Part shown: positions 9,801-18,433 of the stretch, in pieces
How the letters are laid out: every line of letters begins with the position of its first letter
How positions within the stretch are numbered: position 1 is the first letter of the stretch
Origin: Mucilaginibacter oryzae
Lineage (GTDB): Bacteria; Bacteroidota; Bacteroidia; Sphingobacteriales; Sphingobacteriaceae
Reading direction: 5' to 3'
Assembly (NCBI RefSeq): GCF_003148845.1
Contig: NZ_QGHA01000011.1
Coordinates: forward strand, 1 to 64,000
DNA: 64,000 nt
The notes under the pieces: generated by a model
The model's database searches: none
Told to the model about the DNA's origin: nothing
The model's input: only the letters and a program-made list of their open reading frames with translations
Made by a program: the position numbers and the translations under genes

Positions 9801-10788
9801 ATACTATAACGGCTGATTTGCCTACAGCAACCATCAAATTCTCCAAATCCTTAGGAATAACGCCGTTTAATGCATGCACTGAATTGGAAAGTGGCTCGAT
9901 GACTGTATTTGGTAGTTCAGTCACTAATACATCGCGCAGGTCAACCCATAATTTTACGCCACTGAACGCTTGCCCGACAAGGTAAGCTAAACTTGACTTA
10001 CCGCTCCCGGACATACCAGTGAGCCATAAAATAGGTTTTTTCGTAAAATTGTCAATGTAAGCCTTGACTAAAGCTACTCGCTGACCTGGCAATTCCATTG
10101 ATGGAAACTCAGCTAATTCAATTGAACCGTATGAAAACTGCTGTTGATTAGCAGCAGTTACGCCCGATAGGTCAGCAAACTGTTTTGCAATGGTTTCCTG
10201 GATCCTGCCTTCTGATTCAGAAATCAGTTCAGCCACAAATTCAGGCCGAACTGTAGTGATAAATTGCAATTCCCTTTCAACTAGCGTTTTGATCTTCAAA
10301 AATTTAGCAAAGTCATCTTTATCATATATCCCTTCAATCGCTTTGGAAAGATCTTCAGGATAAAGAATGTCGCTACTAGTATCAAAACTCTGCAGGTAAA
10401 TGGTAGGATCTGAAGTTTTTGGAAACTTTATTTTCTCGCCTTCAGCGAGGATCAGAAATTTTATACCACCGGAAAAGGTCTCATGATGCTTTTCAGCGAT
10501 CACTGTCTTTAAAGACGAAATAACTTTAGCCGTATCTGTCCTTGAGGTAACCTGGAAGGCAATTTTACTTTGATCCAATTCTCCAAGATCAAGTCCCGGA
10601 AAATCCTCCTTTATGTCGTTTAGGTCAACTAAATTGTAATCATAGATAAGATTGAGCAGCTTCATCGCAAAGCCCTCGGATACCTTATTAATATCTAAAT
10701 ATTTGACCGCTTTTTCCAACCTGATCTCCGTTATCCAAGATCCTAGCAACCGGTAAATATCTTTTAAGTCCTTTTCTTTATTCGGCAT
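6868..10788 (-). CDS. Giant STAND NTPase with SMEK-like N-terminal domain (putative defence sensor)
   Basis: A 1306-residue protein. Residues 1-175 resemble the SMEK domain: LLNLIYDYNLVDLN (45-58), then GLDLGE and IAFQVTS (65-82), a restriction-nuclease-like core with D67, E70 and Q79 in place of the usual E-x-K. A P-loop GMSGSGKSS lies at 258-266 and a Walker B AVIVLNDLPD at 326-335, then a winged-helix/ARM-like region and a long helical TPR-like sensor region (about 550-1300). This is the layout of STAND (Avs-like) defence ATPases, in which the C-terminal repeats bind a phage protein and the N-terminal domain is the effector. Single gene with its own terminator. The ligand is unknown. Weak conservation of nuclease residues leaves a non-nuclease effector possible. 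Confidence 0.75.
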   Translation of the reverse strand: MPNKEKDLKDIYRLLGSWITEIRLEKAVKYLDINKVSEGFAMKLLNLIYDYNLVDLNDIKEDFPGLDLGELDQSKIAFQVTSRTDTAKVISSLKTVIAEKHHETFSGGIKFLILAEGEKIKFPKTSDPTIYLQSFDTSSDILYPEDLSKAIEGIYDKDDFAKFLKIKTLVERELQFITTVRPEFVAELISESEGRIQETIAKQFADLSGVTAANQQQFSYGSIELAEFPSMELPGQRVALVKAYIDNFTKKPILWLTGMSGSGKSSLAYLVGQAFSGVKLWVDLRDVLVTELPNTVIEPLSNSVHALNGVIPKDLENLMVAVGKSAVIVLNDLPDLAANDKSVRFLTGFVSTAIKHGIAVILTSNFQPPLNFKSRFSRHLVVDQIPLFTEQDTSEVLKFMNIPDEVLESHVKTVQVLSEGYPVVVNSIADYLKDNEWATDEAVINRIFKNDYNDQLNHEIYSKIISSTEDEATLELLYRCQLIIGTFGSKEVEALGNVGPAINHFRQKFERLKGVWIQTSQPGKFQLSPLIRRLETNVSQETAKAVNISLAKLLIKKGTLDQFDVSKAFHYFVNAGVYTDASFLLISILRESMKKPSLFFEWGFTLHWFYSPIPVEVNVTTRIFIRFLQVNICMAAKEPYDFLLDDIKQILATEEVSERVVGMTHMSFFQALVNSEPLDAMRHLVLAIQNVPLKELFADAQGELDQKELQNAIWLPFSNCRTRADFESWFDEVDKLYLSSFPVDIEDNHAYVAAGLSLYFNLIGGRQIAQVNELQQLLFYILDRSVKSGLGLITAYCLRNLVVIIGEDLNRMNQTEELVGIYHSFINSDPVYKVLVYDELGRQFFAAGNKEKAIFYLEQVVELKLSEFFTEQVVSFRVYAQLVGDENPSLALRFTQRALDSILSNSFFPPIEIVRNYGEVAIAKWLAGDINGSVASFETGYDLLNKIFDDSPEHRAQVVRFGSSANYVAQILTKGVAPTESEFGAYSVPKRGSFYFLDDKIHESGIYNPERRFMSANMFQVTYQTLGDYDTARKWALICIQIMLDVEEPRFAILLHCSLVYLIIDRDYGKALNVFNYIRQHYRPQSIKPGESGFDEEVRKTSERINNNDGLFYDYLFAPIIIRVIPDIMEGKIAIDEIDQLTADLFDNPALSITDPITLNFIREIFAVAMKGRFDVWDFHQRMNSYEGDYMVEVQMISYLLVSLHASAKEAANLHLSIVNRMESHYAGIFSQIWDLIIAPFFERFWRIKADQHQSEFYDFGIWATESVPRFSQESGKKRAKVLFKTLVYHLDLEPPANVTKWIRSR

Positions 10789-11265
10789 AGTTTAATCAAT
10801 AAGGTCGTAACTTATCCCTGAATAAGCAGAAGCCTTTACAACAAATATAATTAATCCGGTTAGCAGGTAACACCAATTTTTCCTTACGACGCAACCCTCC
10901 ATTTACACCTGCAATAAAATTCATTTATACTACCCAGAGCTTCAGTAAGCACGGAACAGCATGGTCAAGTATGCCTGTATATGAACCCTTAATGGAAAAT
11001 GATGAACAATTACTAATGAAATATTATTCAAAAAGTCCAAGGCAACACCTGACGGTCTAAGCTATCCGCTGTGTTTGCTTGCACAGGATGCCACTGCCAA
11101 CCTTGTTTCCATTAATTTTTTGCGATCAATGCAAGTGAGAATCTATTGAAATCTTAAACCCAATTGTTATACAATTTATACCCTTCATCCAATTGGGGAT
11201 TTCCTGAATCGCGACAACGCCATAACTTTTGCAACAAAAACATCGAAAGAACGCCTCCCTTAATT
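10789..11265. other. Intergenic, no gene seen
   Basis: About 477 bp between two convergently unrelated minus-strand STAND genes. The right part contains the 3' flank of the second STAND gene and the left part should hold the promoter of the first. No credible small gene, tRNA or repeat was recognised. Confidence 0.5.
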
Positions 11266-14200
11266 TTACTCAATGCGATCTTGCTCATCATTTAGCCTCT
11301 CCAGTCTTATTTGCTTTTGATAGCTATTATAACCGGCTTTCGCCCACTTACGCACTTTAAGGGATTTATGATCAAATAATTCCTGCATCATTCGGCTCAA
11401 CTTTTCATAATACGGGACTGCAGAACCCATCCATCCGAAACTGCCCAGATTTGCTCCGATCTCATTCAATAGCCCTGGCACCTGGTAGAAACGGTCTATC
11501 ATCAGGCGTGCAAACGGATGCCATAACCCGTCTCCCTCTGTAGCGAAAACCGGCATCATATAGGCAATTCGTTCAGGGCCCATCGGCTTATTTTTTTCAC
11601 ACCATTCGATGATCTTTGTTGTATCGCCAGAGAATAATATTCCCGAATGTCCAAAGCTGCCGTTTCTTGATCCTAACAACTGTTTAACGTTCCAGTATTC
11701 CATGGATTTAGAAATGAGGGCCGGAGACAATCTTTCAAATATGATCAGGAAATACTTTGACATTAGGTGCTGTACCAAATCTTGAAGTTCAGAATTGCCC
11801 CCCCGGAAATCATTGGATTTGAGGCCTTCTGCTAATTGATCAGATATGGCAATGGCAAATTCATCATCCTGCTGTTCGTCGAGAATTCGTTCGCACGCAT
11901 TTGTGAAAACAAAGTCGTCCATGGTATTATGTCTTTCCGACATCGAGATGAAATTGTTTTGAATGATCAGATTGCGGATGTACGGCTTGAATTGTGCCCA
12001 CAGCTCCTCGTTGGAATAACTCAGTTGATGATAAATGGTAAATGCAGTCCACTTGCCCTCCTCACCATAGCCTTCGATACGTCTACACAAGCCGATTACA
12101 TCAGGTACAGATAACCCACCATTACCTACATAAACGATAACGTCAATAAGCGCAGAAATGTGCGCCACATGATCATCAAGCAGCGGGAATAGTTTGACAA
12201 TATCTGCTGTCTCGGTTTGTCCAAACCGTAGCAGCGAAAAGAGTAAATAGTTTAAGTCGCGATCTGCGATTAATTCATCAACTAACTGTTTTTTGGTTTC
12301 CCTCGTTACAGCAGACATAAAGCCCGCAAGTACCTCGGCAGACCTCTTATCTTTGTCAATCTGTCGTAATTGATCAATTATCTGTTCGCCAGTCTGTAGC
12401 TGACCATCAACCTTCTCTGCTAGAGTCCTACCGAAAAGAACTCCCCGTCGTTGTTCACCTGTTAATAGCTGAGGTAAATATTGTTCAGCCGTGACGCCCT
12501 GTTCGGCAAGTTCGGTCAGTAGGTTCCGTAAAATGCCCAGGACTCTTTCCTGGTTTCTATACATATCGGGGTCGGAATAATCCCATTCAGGAACGCTAAC
12601 CAAAAACCTTATCTTATTTGACCAATCTTTCGGTTCAAAGGAAATGATCAATTGGTTCGCCAAATCCCGATTCGCATCATCAAGTTGTTCGTATTTCAAA
12701 GCGGAGCGCAGCGACTTCATTACGCTTTCCCACAGCGTGCTATCAACATGTCTGATGTAATTAATAATTGGAAGTAACAAGCTGCCCTGGTTCCTTCCGA
12801 ATATTCCCCGCAGATTAGACGCAATGATATTTTTAGCGCGGGGAATTAACTGCGGATGCTGCTGCACGGCAGTTAAAAGTCTATCGCAGGTTTCTTCCCA
12901 ATAAGAATAAATTTCATCCCAGGTTTCCGGTACATAATCAATAAGCTTGGTTCCAAAGCCCTGACTTTCCGCGCCCCCCATCCTTTGAAAAGAATGGCTC
13001 TTTAGTGATTCATTAATGGCATTCAAAGCAAGATCAAGATATTCAGGTTCGCTTTCTTCGAGACAGTAATCAAGTACCGATAACCTTTGCATCAATGAGG
13101 CTTCTGTTCCAGGAATAAAAACATGGAAAGTCTGGAGAAACTGGTCTGTCGCATTGTTTCCTAAATTCTCAGTTTCCCCCGCAGCAAATTTGGCAAGGAT
13201 TGCGCTAGCTTCTTCATAGGTCTCTTTTCTGAAAACGAGTTTTTCTAATGACCATATCAGGTTTCGACGTCCTTTGTCGATAGCTTTAATTTCAGGTACC
13301 GTATAATTTGAATATAGAGTAGCAAGCGCATTCACGGTTGCTTCGGGGTTCACTTCAACTACAGAGCGGAAGAGGCGTGACCCCAATTCTGTATTAAGCA
13401 CTTCCGCAGACGCAAAAGGGCCTTGTGGCCCCCACAATTGCTCAACAAGAGATTTCGCTCTTTCGATCTGATCGAGGGAACGCAACCTCTTACAAAAAGC
13501 TTCTATTAAACCGGCATCAACCAGGCTGGTACAAAATTCCTGAAATTTCTCCGGTGGATAATTTAGTATCCAGTCAGCAGCAAGGTTAGCAGCTAATGGC
13601 GTAGGAACTACAGTTAACGTATACCCGCGGCGTTCCAATATATTTCGCTCGTCCTTAAACTTCTTGCACGTTTGAAAAAAAGTTCTTTCGTTGATAGCAG
13701 GATTGCATACCGACGTGGCAATGAAATTCCGGTGTTTTCCCAATTCTTGGAGTCTTGCCTGGTTCTGGATCAGATCATTATTCTCGTCGTCAATAAAATT
13801 AAACTCACTGAAAATGGCACACGACTTAATGACATCGTAATCGCCGTCGTTAGGATCCCTGCGACCAAATACAAGTTTCTGGATAAAGTCTTTAGGTAAT
13901 TGGGTATTAATCGTATTTGGCCCATTTTTAGTAACCGCATCCTCCAGCAGCTCTACCATTTTGGGATATCCTTCGGCTAGCTGTGCCAAATGTTCGATTT
14001 CTGATTCTGTAAAAGCCGGATACCGTGTTTTTAACATGGATTTTACAGTATTTTCCTGAATCTTTCGGCTGAGTTTAATGACATTTTTCTCATCAGTTTC
14101 CAGTGAAAAATCGATACTTACAATTTTTATTCTCGAATTATTTCTAACTAGCCCGGCAAGCACGATATGCCTTTCGTTAGGACAATTATCAATTACAATT

Positions 14201-15072
14201 ATCCCTACGGTGGTTTCCTTAAAATTTACGATATATTTTTCCAGCTCACTGTCCTGAACAAGTGCCGCGTCGTAGTAAACTACAGCTGCATTCAATTGAT
14301 TTTGTTCTGTATCTGAATTTTGGGGATCAGGTTTGAATATTTCGTGCACTAGCCTGGTTTTACCAATGCCCGAATGACCAATTACCCTTATAGCATTCTC
14401 TGTTTTTAAAAGCGTTTTAATCTCAGAAATCTGTGTCTGAAGATAGGCATCCTCAAACTTGAAATTTAAATGTTCCTGGTAGTCCAGGCTCCATTGGTGC
14501 CAGGTTCTAAAAACTGCAAGCCTTGTCCGTCCATTGCATTCAAGGACGTATGCTATAGTTGAGATATACTCCGATGCCCATTCTGCTATTTTGTTTGCAT
14601 CAAAAACATCAAATTGATTCTCTTGATAGGTTAATCCGACACTTTGACAAGCCTCCATCATCTTTTCCGTTCTTTTGGCTATACCATTTCGGGTGCTGGC
14701 GTCGACCGACATAAATAGAATATAATGCCCGCCATTGTCGAGTACTTCCTTCAATACTGGCTTGAGCTTTTTTTCTTTAGTAGCAGGATCGGTTACCAGA
14801 AGCTCAGCTTCTACCTGTGATGGGATTAAGCTCGTCGCCTTACACTGAAACAAGGTAAGCTTGTTTGTAACCCAATTTGAAGATTTAGTATCGTCGACCG
14901 TGATTCGTGCATCTTCGCCGCCGTCTCCTGTCGTAATCTTTCTGGAAACATAATAAAACCCGTGTAAGTCTCTTTTTTGAACCTCCAGACCTAAGAGCAT
15001 CTGTAGCAACCTGGTCAGTTGATCTGCATTGAGTTCTTCTATTTCCCTGCTTTGAACTGAATTAATTAACAT
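11266..15072 (-). CDS. Giant STAND NTPase with restriction-endonuclease-like N-terminal domain (Avs-like)
   Basis: A 1268-residue protein. The N-terminus carries a PD-(D/E)XK-type signature: TGDGGEDARI (48-57) followed by LTLFQCKAT (72-80), so D50/D54 and Q-x-K77 fit the catalytic core of Mrr/Cap4-like nucleases. A STAND/AAA-type P-loop GHSGIGKTR (232-240) and Walker B VGIIVIDN (289-296) follow, then about 850 residues of helical repeats. Known Avs proteins with this arrangement recognise conserved phage proteins and respond with DNA degradation; which phage protein this one senses cannot be told. It stands alone, with about 120 bp separating it from the operon to its right (upstream in reading direction). 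Confidence 0.8.
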   Translation of the reverse strand: MLINSVQSREIEELNADQLTRLLQMLLGLEVQKRDLHGFYYVSRKITTGDGGEDARITVDDTKSSNWVTNKLTLFQCKATSLIPSQVEAELLVTDPATKEKKLKPVLKEVLDNGGHYILFMSVDASTRNGIAKRTEKMMEACQSVGLTYQENQFDVFDANKIAEWASEYISTIAYVLECNGRTRLAVFRTWHQWSLDYQEHLNFKFEDAYLQTQISEIKTLLKTENAIRVIGHSGIGKTRLVHEIFKPDPQNSDTEQNQLNAAVVYYDAALVQDSELEKYIVNFKETTVGIIVIDNCPNERHIVLAGLVRNNSRIKIVSIDFSLETDEKNVIKLSRKIQENTVKSMLKTRYPAFTESEIEHLAQLAEGYPKMVELLEDAVTKNGPNTINTQLPKDFIQKLVFGRRDPNDGDYDVIKSCAIFSEFNFIDDENNDLIQNQARLQELGKHRNFIATSVCNPAINERTFFQTCKKFKDERNILERRGYTLTVVPTPLAANLAADWILNYPPEKFQEFCTSLVDAGLIEAFCKRLRSLDQIERAKSLVEQLWGPQGPFASAEVLNTELGSRLFRSVVEVNPEATVNALATLYSNYTVPEIKAIDKGRRNLIWSLEKLVFRKETYEEASAILAKFAAGETENLGNNATDQFLQTFHVFIPGTEASLMQRLSVLDYCLEESEPEYLDLALNAINESLKSHSFQRMGGAESQGFGTKLIDYVPETWDEIYSYWEETCDRLLTAVQQHPQLIPRAKNIIASNLRGIFGRNQGSLLLPIINYIRHVDSTLWESVMKSLRSALKYEQLDDANRDLANQLIISFEPKDWSNKIRFLVSVPEWDYSDPDMYRNQERVLGILRNLLTELAEQGVTAEQYLPQLLTGEQRRGVLFGRTLAEKVDGQLQTGEQIIDQLRQIDKDKRSAEVLAGFMSAVTRETKKQLVDELIADRDLNYLLFSLLRFGQTETADIVKLFPLLDDHVAHISALIDVIVYVGNGGLSVPDVIGLCRRIEGYGEEGKWTAFTIYHQLSYSNEELWAQFKPYIRNLIIQNNFISMSERHNTMDDFVFTNACERILDEQQDDEFAIAISDQLAEGLKSNDFRGGNSELQDLVQHLMSKYFLIIFERLSPALISKSMEYWNVKQLLGSRNGSFGHSGILFSGDTTKIIEWCEKNKPMGPERIAYMMPVFATEGDGLWHPFARLMIDRFYQVPGLLNEIGANLGSFGWMGSAVPYYEKLSRMMQELFDHKSLKVRKWAKAGYNSYQKQIRLERLNDEQDRIE

Positions 15073-15192
15073 GTAACGGTTAGGATTTTAGCACAAATAA
15101 ATAATATGAAAAATAATAAAAATATTTGGTGATGAATGAAGATACAAGCTTTCTTAATATTGATTTAAAATATGTCCTGAAGGATAATGGTC

Positions 15193-15876
15193 CTACATTG
15201 GCAAATGATTAACGATAATTCCAAAATGGGCAGCATTGGCCGTGTATTTTAATATTCCACGATCAGTACTGTAGAAAAGGTGAACAGAAGGTGGATCAGA
15301 TGCAATCGTTGATGCCGGCCACGATGTGAATCCAGTCGGATTCAAATGACTAAGCAGCCCCAATTCGCGGCGAAAACCGAGTACCTCCCGGAAAGTACTT
15401 TTATGTATCGTGGTAGCCTTGCACTCTACAGCTATTAAAACATTGCGAAATGAAGGTCGTCCGGATTTTCCAGGACTAAAAAGCACGATGTCCAATTCAT
15501 GAAAGCTCGGGCCCAACCAAGGCGCACCTCGTAGACGAACGTGGCTGAGTGAGCTGAATTCTGTGTCAGTGAAAATTTCTCCGATCAGCGTGTTTTTACT
15601 ATCAAAGACTTTGAAATAAGGATAGTTTCGCTTTATCTCAGTTCCCTTTTGCTTTAACCGGTATGTGCCCGAGTTAATCAAATGGATCGAATATTTCTCA
15701 TTGACGCTCAATTGTTGAATCATCTCGCCAAGCACCCAGGCCTCATAAAGTTTGCCTTGTAAATCTTTTAAAGGAAGTATTCTTCTGATGCTTGCCGGGG
15801 CTGCCGTACTATTGGCTGAAATTATACTTGTAATACGGGTTTTTATCCAACTTACGTCTGCAGGGGTTAATGCCAT
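15193..15876 (-). CDS. PD-(D/E)XK-like nuclease, last gene of a four-gene operon
   Basis: A 227-residue protein. A helical start with LYEAWVLGEMI (E45) is followed by a nuclease core: HELDIVLF (D129) and LIAVECKAT (E151, K153). This order of acidic residues and E-x-K is the hallmark of the PD-(D/E)XK fold found in restriction enzymes and defence nucleases. I do not recognise a named family. It follows the small acidic protein by 4 bp, so it is co-transcribed and probably translationally coupled. With a second nuclease-like protein and a HEPN-like protein in the same operon, a role in nucleic-acid-targeting defence is likely but unproven. Confidence 0.65.
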   Translation of the reverse strand: MALTPADVSWIKTRITSIISANSTAAPASIRRILPLKDLQGKLYEAWVLGEMIQQLSVNEKYSIHLINSGTYRLKQKGTEIKRNYPYFKVFDSKNTLIGEIFTDTEFSSLSHVRLRGAPWLGPSFHELDIVLFSPGKSGRPSFRNVLIAVECKATTIHKSTFREVLGFRRELGLLSHLNPTGFTSWPASTIASDPPSVHLFYSTDRGILKYTANAAHFGIIVNHLPM

Positions 15877-15880
15877 GTTT

Positions 15881-16270
15881 CTAGTTATTGCGAGATTCGC
15901 TTAACTCTGATCTTATTGATTTCAGTTCATTTATGAGTTCGACGTAAGACGGTAATTCTTGCAAAGGATAAATGCTTTCGTCATTCAGCTCAACCTCTAT
16001 TTCAGAAATATAACCTTCAACCAAATTTTCATTCAATCGGCTTAGTACCTTTTGATAATGGTGCCCGGACATCTGTTCCAAAATATTAATGGAGTCGTCC
16101 ATATAGTCAAATAATATCCTTCGCGGGCTGAATCGTTCTTGCCTGCCGTCGGGAGACTCGTAGCGCTCTTGCTGCCGCGTAAAAACTTGCCGGGTAATAT
16201 CTCCAAAACCATTTTTCTCCATCTCTTCGATAAGATGTTCATAAATCTCAGTTGCTTGTTCTGGTGTCAT
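15881..16270 (-). CDS. Small acidic protein in the four-gene operon, function unknown
   Basis: A 129-residue, Glu-rich, mostly helical protein without recognised domain. A basic/aromatic patch around residues 28-50 (many Arg) sits between acidic flanks. It lies 16 bp after the first nuclease gene and 4 bp before the second. Size, charge and position are compatible with an adaptor or an inhibitor of one of the nucleases. That is inference from context only. A second frame overlapping it on the same strand is a shadow. Confidence 0.5.
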   Translation of the reverse strand: MTPEQATEIYEHLIEEMEKNGFGDITRQVFTRQQERYESPDGRQERFSPRRILFDYMDDSINILEQMSGHHYQKVLSRLNENLVEGYISEIEVELNDESIYPLQELPSYVELINELKSIRSELSESRNN

Positions 16271-16286
16271 GATTGAGTTTTGATTA

Positions 16287-16973
16287 TTAGCAGGCTGTAT
16301 GGGAGGTCAAAATAAATCCATGTTGTTCGCGCTGATTTTCCGGCTTGCTGAAGTCAGCATTCCCAGTTTTATAGACAGTTTCTATCTGGTGATATTTATA
16401 GTTGCGTTTATGAAAATTATCGAAATTGTCCTTACCCGAGTTGGTTTTATTAAATACAGCAAAAATACCATAGAGACGGTCCCATCCCTGGCTTCGGGTG
16501 CGAACTAATTCCTGCAATTTGAGTATTTTGTTGATATCACGCTGGAAGGACGCGATATGCTTTTCCGAAATGCCACTTTGTTCCCGGCAAAATTTGAGCT
16601 CGATAATGATGGCATCTCCACCGATTTCAAAGCGTTTGCTTGAATATTTCCGGTAAGAGAAGAACTCTAATTGAAATTCGACAGAATGATATATACTTAG
16701 GTGTTCAGGAGCTATGATACAAATATCCGGTACCATCGTAAGTTTACCAATTTGGTCAAAAAACTTCACCTCTGTGTGCAATGGACTCCCGAATGTACCT
16801 CTATTTATCGTTTCATAGGAGTCATTAAATAGTCGCTTCAGCCTCGAGAAAAGATTAGCTTGTAAATCGGTCTCCGTAAGGATCAATCCCTGGCATGCCT
16901 GATATTCTTTTTCCAGTTCATCTATTTCAACCAACACCCGGTCAACCAGGTCTTTGTCAATAAGTTTATTCAT
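16287..16973 (-). CDS. PD-(D/E)XK-like protein, second gene of the operon
   Basis: A 228-residue protein. TETDLQANLFSRL (33-45), HTEVKFF (E68), VPDICII (D83) and IIIELKFCR (E125, K127) trace a PD-(D/E)XK core: a conserved early Glu, a central Asp and the E-x-K pair. It overlaps the HEPN-like gene by 4 nt (ATGA) and is followed after 16 bp by the small acidic gene. Its likely substrate is DNA or RNA. It is unlike the nuclease at the end of the operon, so the two are not a recent duplication. No family name can be given. Confidence 0.6.
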   Translation of the reverse strand: MNKLIDKDLVDRVLVEIDELEKEYQACQGLILTETDLQANLFSRLKRLFNDSYETINRGTFGSPLHTEVKFFDQIGKLTMVPDICIIAPEHLSIYHSVEFQLEFFSYRKYSSKRFEIGGDAIIIELKFCREQSGISEKHIASFQRDINKILKLQELVRTRSQGWDRLYGIFAVFNKTNSGKDNFDNFHKRNYKYHQIETVYKTGNADFSKPENQREQHGFILTSHTAC

Positions 16974-17551
16974 TTCTTTTTGCTTTTTAACCGGTTCAAA
17001 ATATCACGGCTCACCCATTCAGATGGCGCAAGCCCGGTCACTTGGTAATAGAATGAAATGGCTTGAATGGCAATTGCGCAGGCTTCCCTCGCATTTTCAA
17101 TGGTTTCAATTTCCTTTGCAACCAGAAATAGCTGATGAAGTTTATAGTGTGTTAAATGGTTCCGCCAGTCTTTTAATTTCATCAGGTCCTGGAACGGTTT
17201 ATCACCTTTAAGTTTTTCCTTATTCATAGGCGAAATTAAATTAAGCCACTTTGACCACTTATCTTCGAATAACGTCTCGATTAATTGTTGATCCAGGATG
17301 TGCTTTTGAAATTCTGAAATTTCAGAAGTTTTGGCGGAGAGCCCCATTTGATCTAAAAATTCCGCATTGATAAAAGCTTCCAGGAAAAGGAAGGCAGAAA
17401 GAATGGTATAGCGAATACCGCGTTTATCGGATGGGAATGAAACCGTCAGGTTGCCTTCAACAACTCTTTTCGGGGTATTTTCGGCCTCATTCAAAAAATA
17501 AATTAAATCATCCCAATAGGCAGTTACTAAATTGTGAGGTTTACGTATCAT
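16970..17551 (-). CDS. HEPN-like helical protein, first gene of the operon
   Basis: A 193-residue, largely helical protein. The sequence KDWRNHLTHYK places Arg130 and His135 in the R-x4-6-H arrangement of HEPN ribonucleases, with an asparagine after the Arg as in many active HEPN toxins. The length and flanking helices fit a HEPN-type domain, but the N-terminal half is not recognised. It is translationally coupled (4-nt overlap) to a nuclease-like gene. It could be an RNase toxin or a nucleotide-binding partner. The start at 17551 is supported by the adjacent non-coding AT-rich DNA. Confidence 0.5.
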   Translation of the reverse strand: MIRKPHNLVTAYWDDLIYFLNEAENTPKRVVEGNLTVSFPSDKRGIRYTILSAFLFLEAFINAEFLDQMGLSAKTSEISEFQKHILDQQLIETLFEDKWSKWLNLISPMNKEKLKGDKPFQDLMKLKDWRNHLTHYKLHQLFLVAKEIETIENAREACAIAIQAISFYYQVTGLAPSEWVSRDILNRLKSKKK

Positions 17552-17973
17552 ACGATAAAATTAAACAATCCTGAGCATACAAAATTTTATGTTAATTCTA
17601 AAAACGTTGTTCATTAAGATATAAAAATGAGGAATTGCATTTAGTACAAGGTCAATACGAGCCTATTATTTCGGCAACCTTAAAGCAGAATGAATATTGT
17701 ACTTCGTCCCGACAATTTTCTCAAATTAAATTTTAAAATAGGCCAGCTGAGTCAATTATTAAAAAATAATTGGATATCCCTGAAATATCAAATTATAAAT
17801 TCTCTACTATCAACAACCGATAACTGAACATTATCAGATATTGCTTATGCATTTTAATTAAGACGTTTCCCTTTAAAAAATTATTATCTTAAGCTACAAA
17901 AGCGGAAGGCCGATTAAGGTTGGCATTGCTGCTTAAATCATACTTAACCAAAAAAGTAGAATGCTTTTTGGAG
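17552..17973. other. Intergenic, very AT-rich
   Basis: About 420 bp containing the upstream region of the HEPN-nuclease operon and the 3' flank of the XRE gene. No open frame with coding character and no strong hairpin was seen. Confidence 0.5.
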
Positions 17974-18270
17974 TTATTTTTTTTCCTGGGCTTTTTGTGC
18001 CTCTTTAAATTTTGTTAGATTAAACTTTTCGGATTCAGATAATTTGAAATTGAAAAAATCGACTATTTCTGAATCTAAGATTGTCGCGAAAATTTCAAGT
18101 GTGCTTATCGTTGGATTGCTTTCGCCTCGAAGAATTCGGCCGATTTGACGTAGGTCTAAGCCAGTTAGCTCTTCGAGCCTCTCTTGAGTAACCCCCTTTG
18201 CTATCCTGATTTCTTCTATTTTAGAGCCTACTTTCTCTGCAAGTACGGTATTCTTATAGTGCTTTTTCAA
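17974..18270 (-). CDS. XRE-family helix-turn-helix regulator
   Basis: A 98-residue protein with a Cro/CI-type HTH at about residues 10-66: IRIAKGVTQERLEELTGL, then RQIGRILRGESNPTISTL. The C-terminal tail is lysine-rich. It is probably a dimeric repressor. Its promoter region carries a 22-bp near-perfect palindrome (18304-18325) about 34 nt upstream of the start codon, the obvious candidate operator, which suggests autoregulation. It could also control the HEPN-nuclease operon further left on the same strand, but 420 bp separate them. Such regulators are common at the borders of defence islands. Confidence 0.85.
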   Translation of the reverse strand: MKKHYKNTVLAEKVGSKIEEIRIAKGVTQERLEELTGLDLRQIGRILRGESNPTISTLEIFATILDSEIVDFFNFKLSESEKFNLTKFKEAQKAQEKK

Positions 18271-18303
18271 TTAAAAGCAATATGGAACAAGAAATAAAAA
18301 ATA

Positions 18304-18325
18304 ATTAGGACATATATGCCCTAAT
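18304..18325. promoter_or_regulatory. 22-bp palindrome, candidate XRE operator
   Basis: The two halves (ATTAGGACATA and TATGCCCTAAT) pair at 10 of 11 positions with no spacer. It lies just upstream of the XRE gene and upstream of the plus-strand promoter-like elements and the structured RNA, so one bound dimer could control both directions. Confidence 0.6.
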
Positions 18326-18340
18326 TTAAAATACTTTTTA

Positions 18341-18394
18341 TATATTTGATTTTTAAGACGAAGCATAGGTATTTGTGTATAAATTATAAATTTG
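18341..18394 (+). promoter_or_regulatory. Two Bacteroidota -7 elements ahead of the structured RNA
   Basis: Exact TAnnTTTG matches occur at 18341-18348 (TATATTTG) and 18387-18394 (TAAATTTG). The second would start transcription near 18400, about 35 nt before the hairpin. A well-spaced -33 TTG is not evident, so strength is uncertain. Confidence 0.4.
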
Positions 18395-18433
18395 CGACAC
18401 TTCATAATATTTTGAAGCATTCGCTTGATTCTC

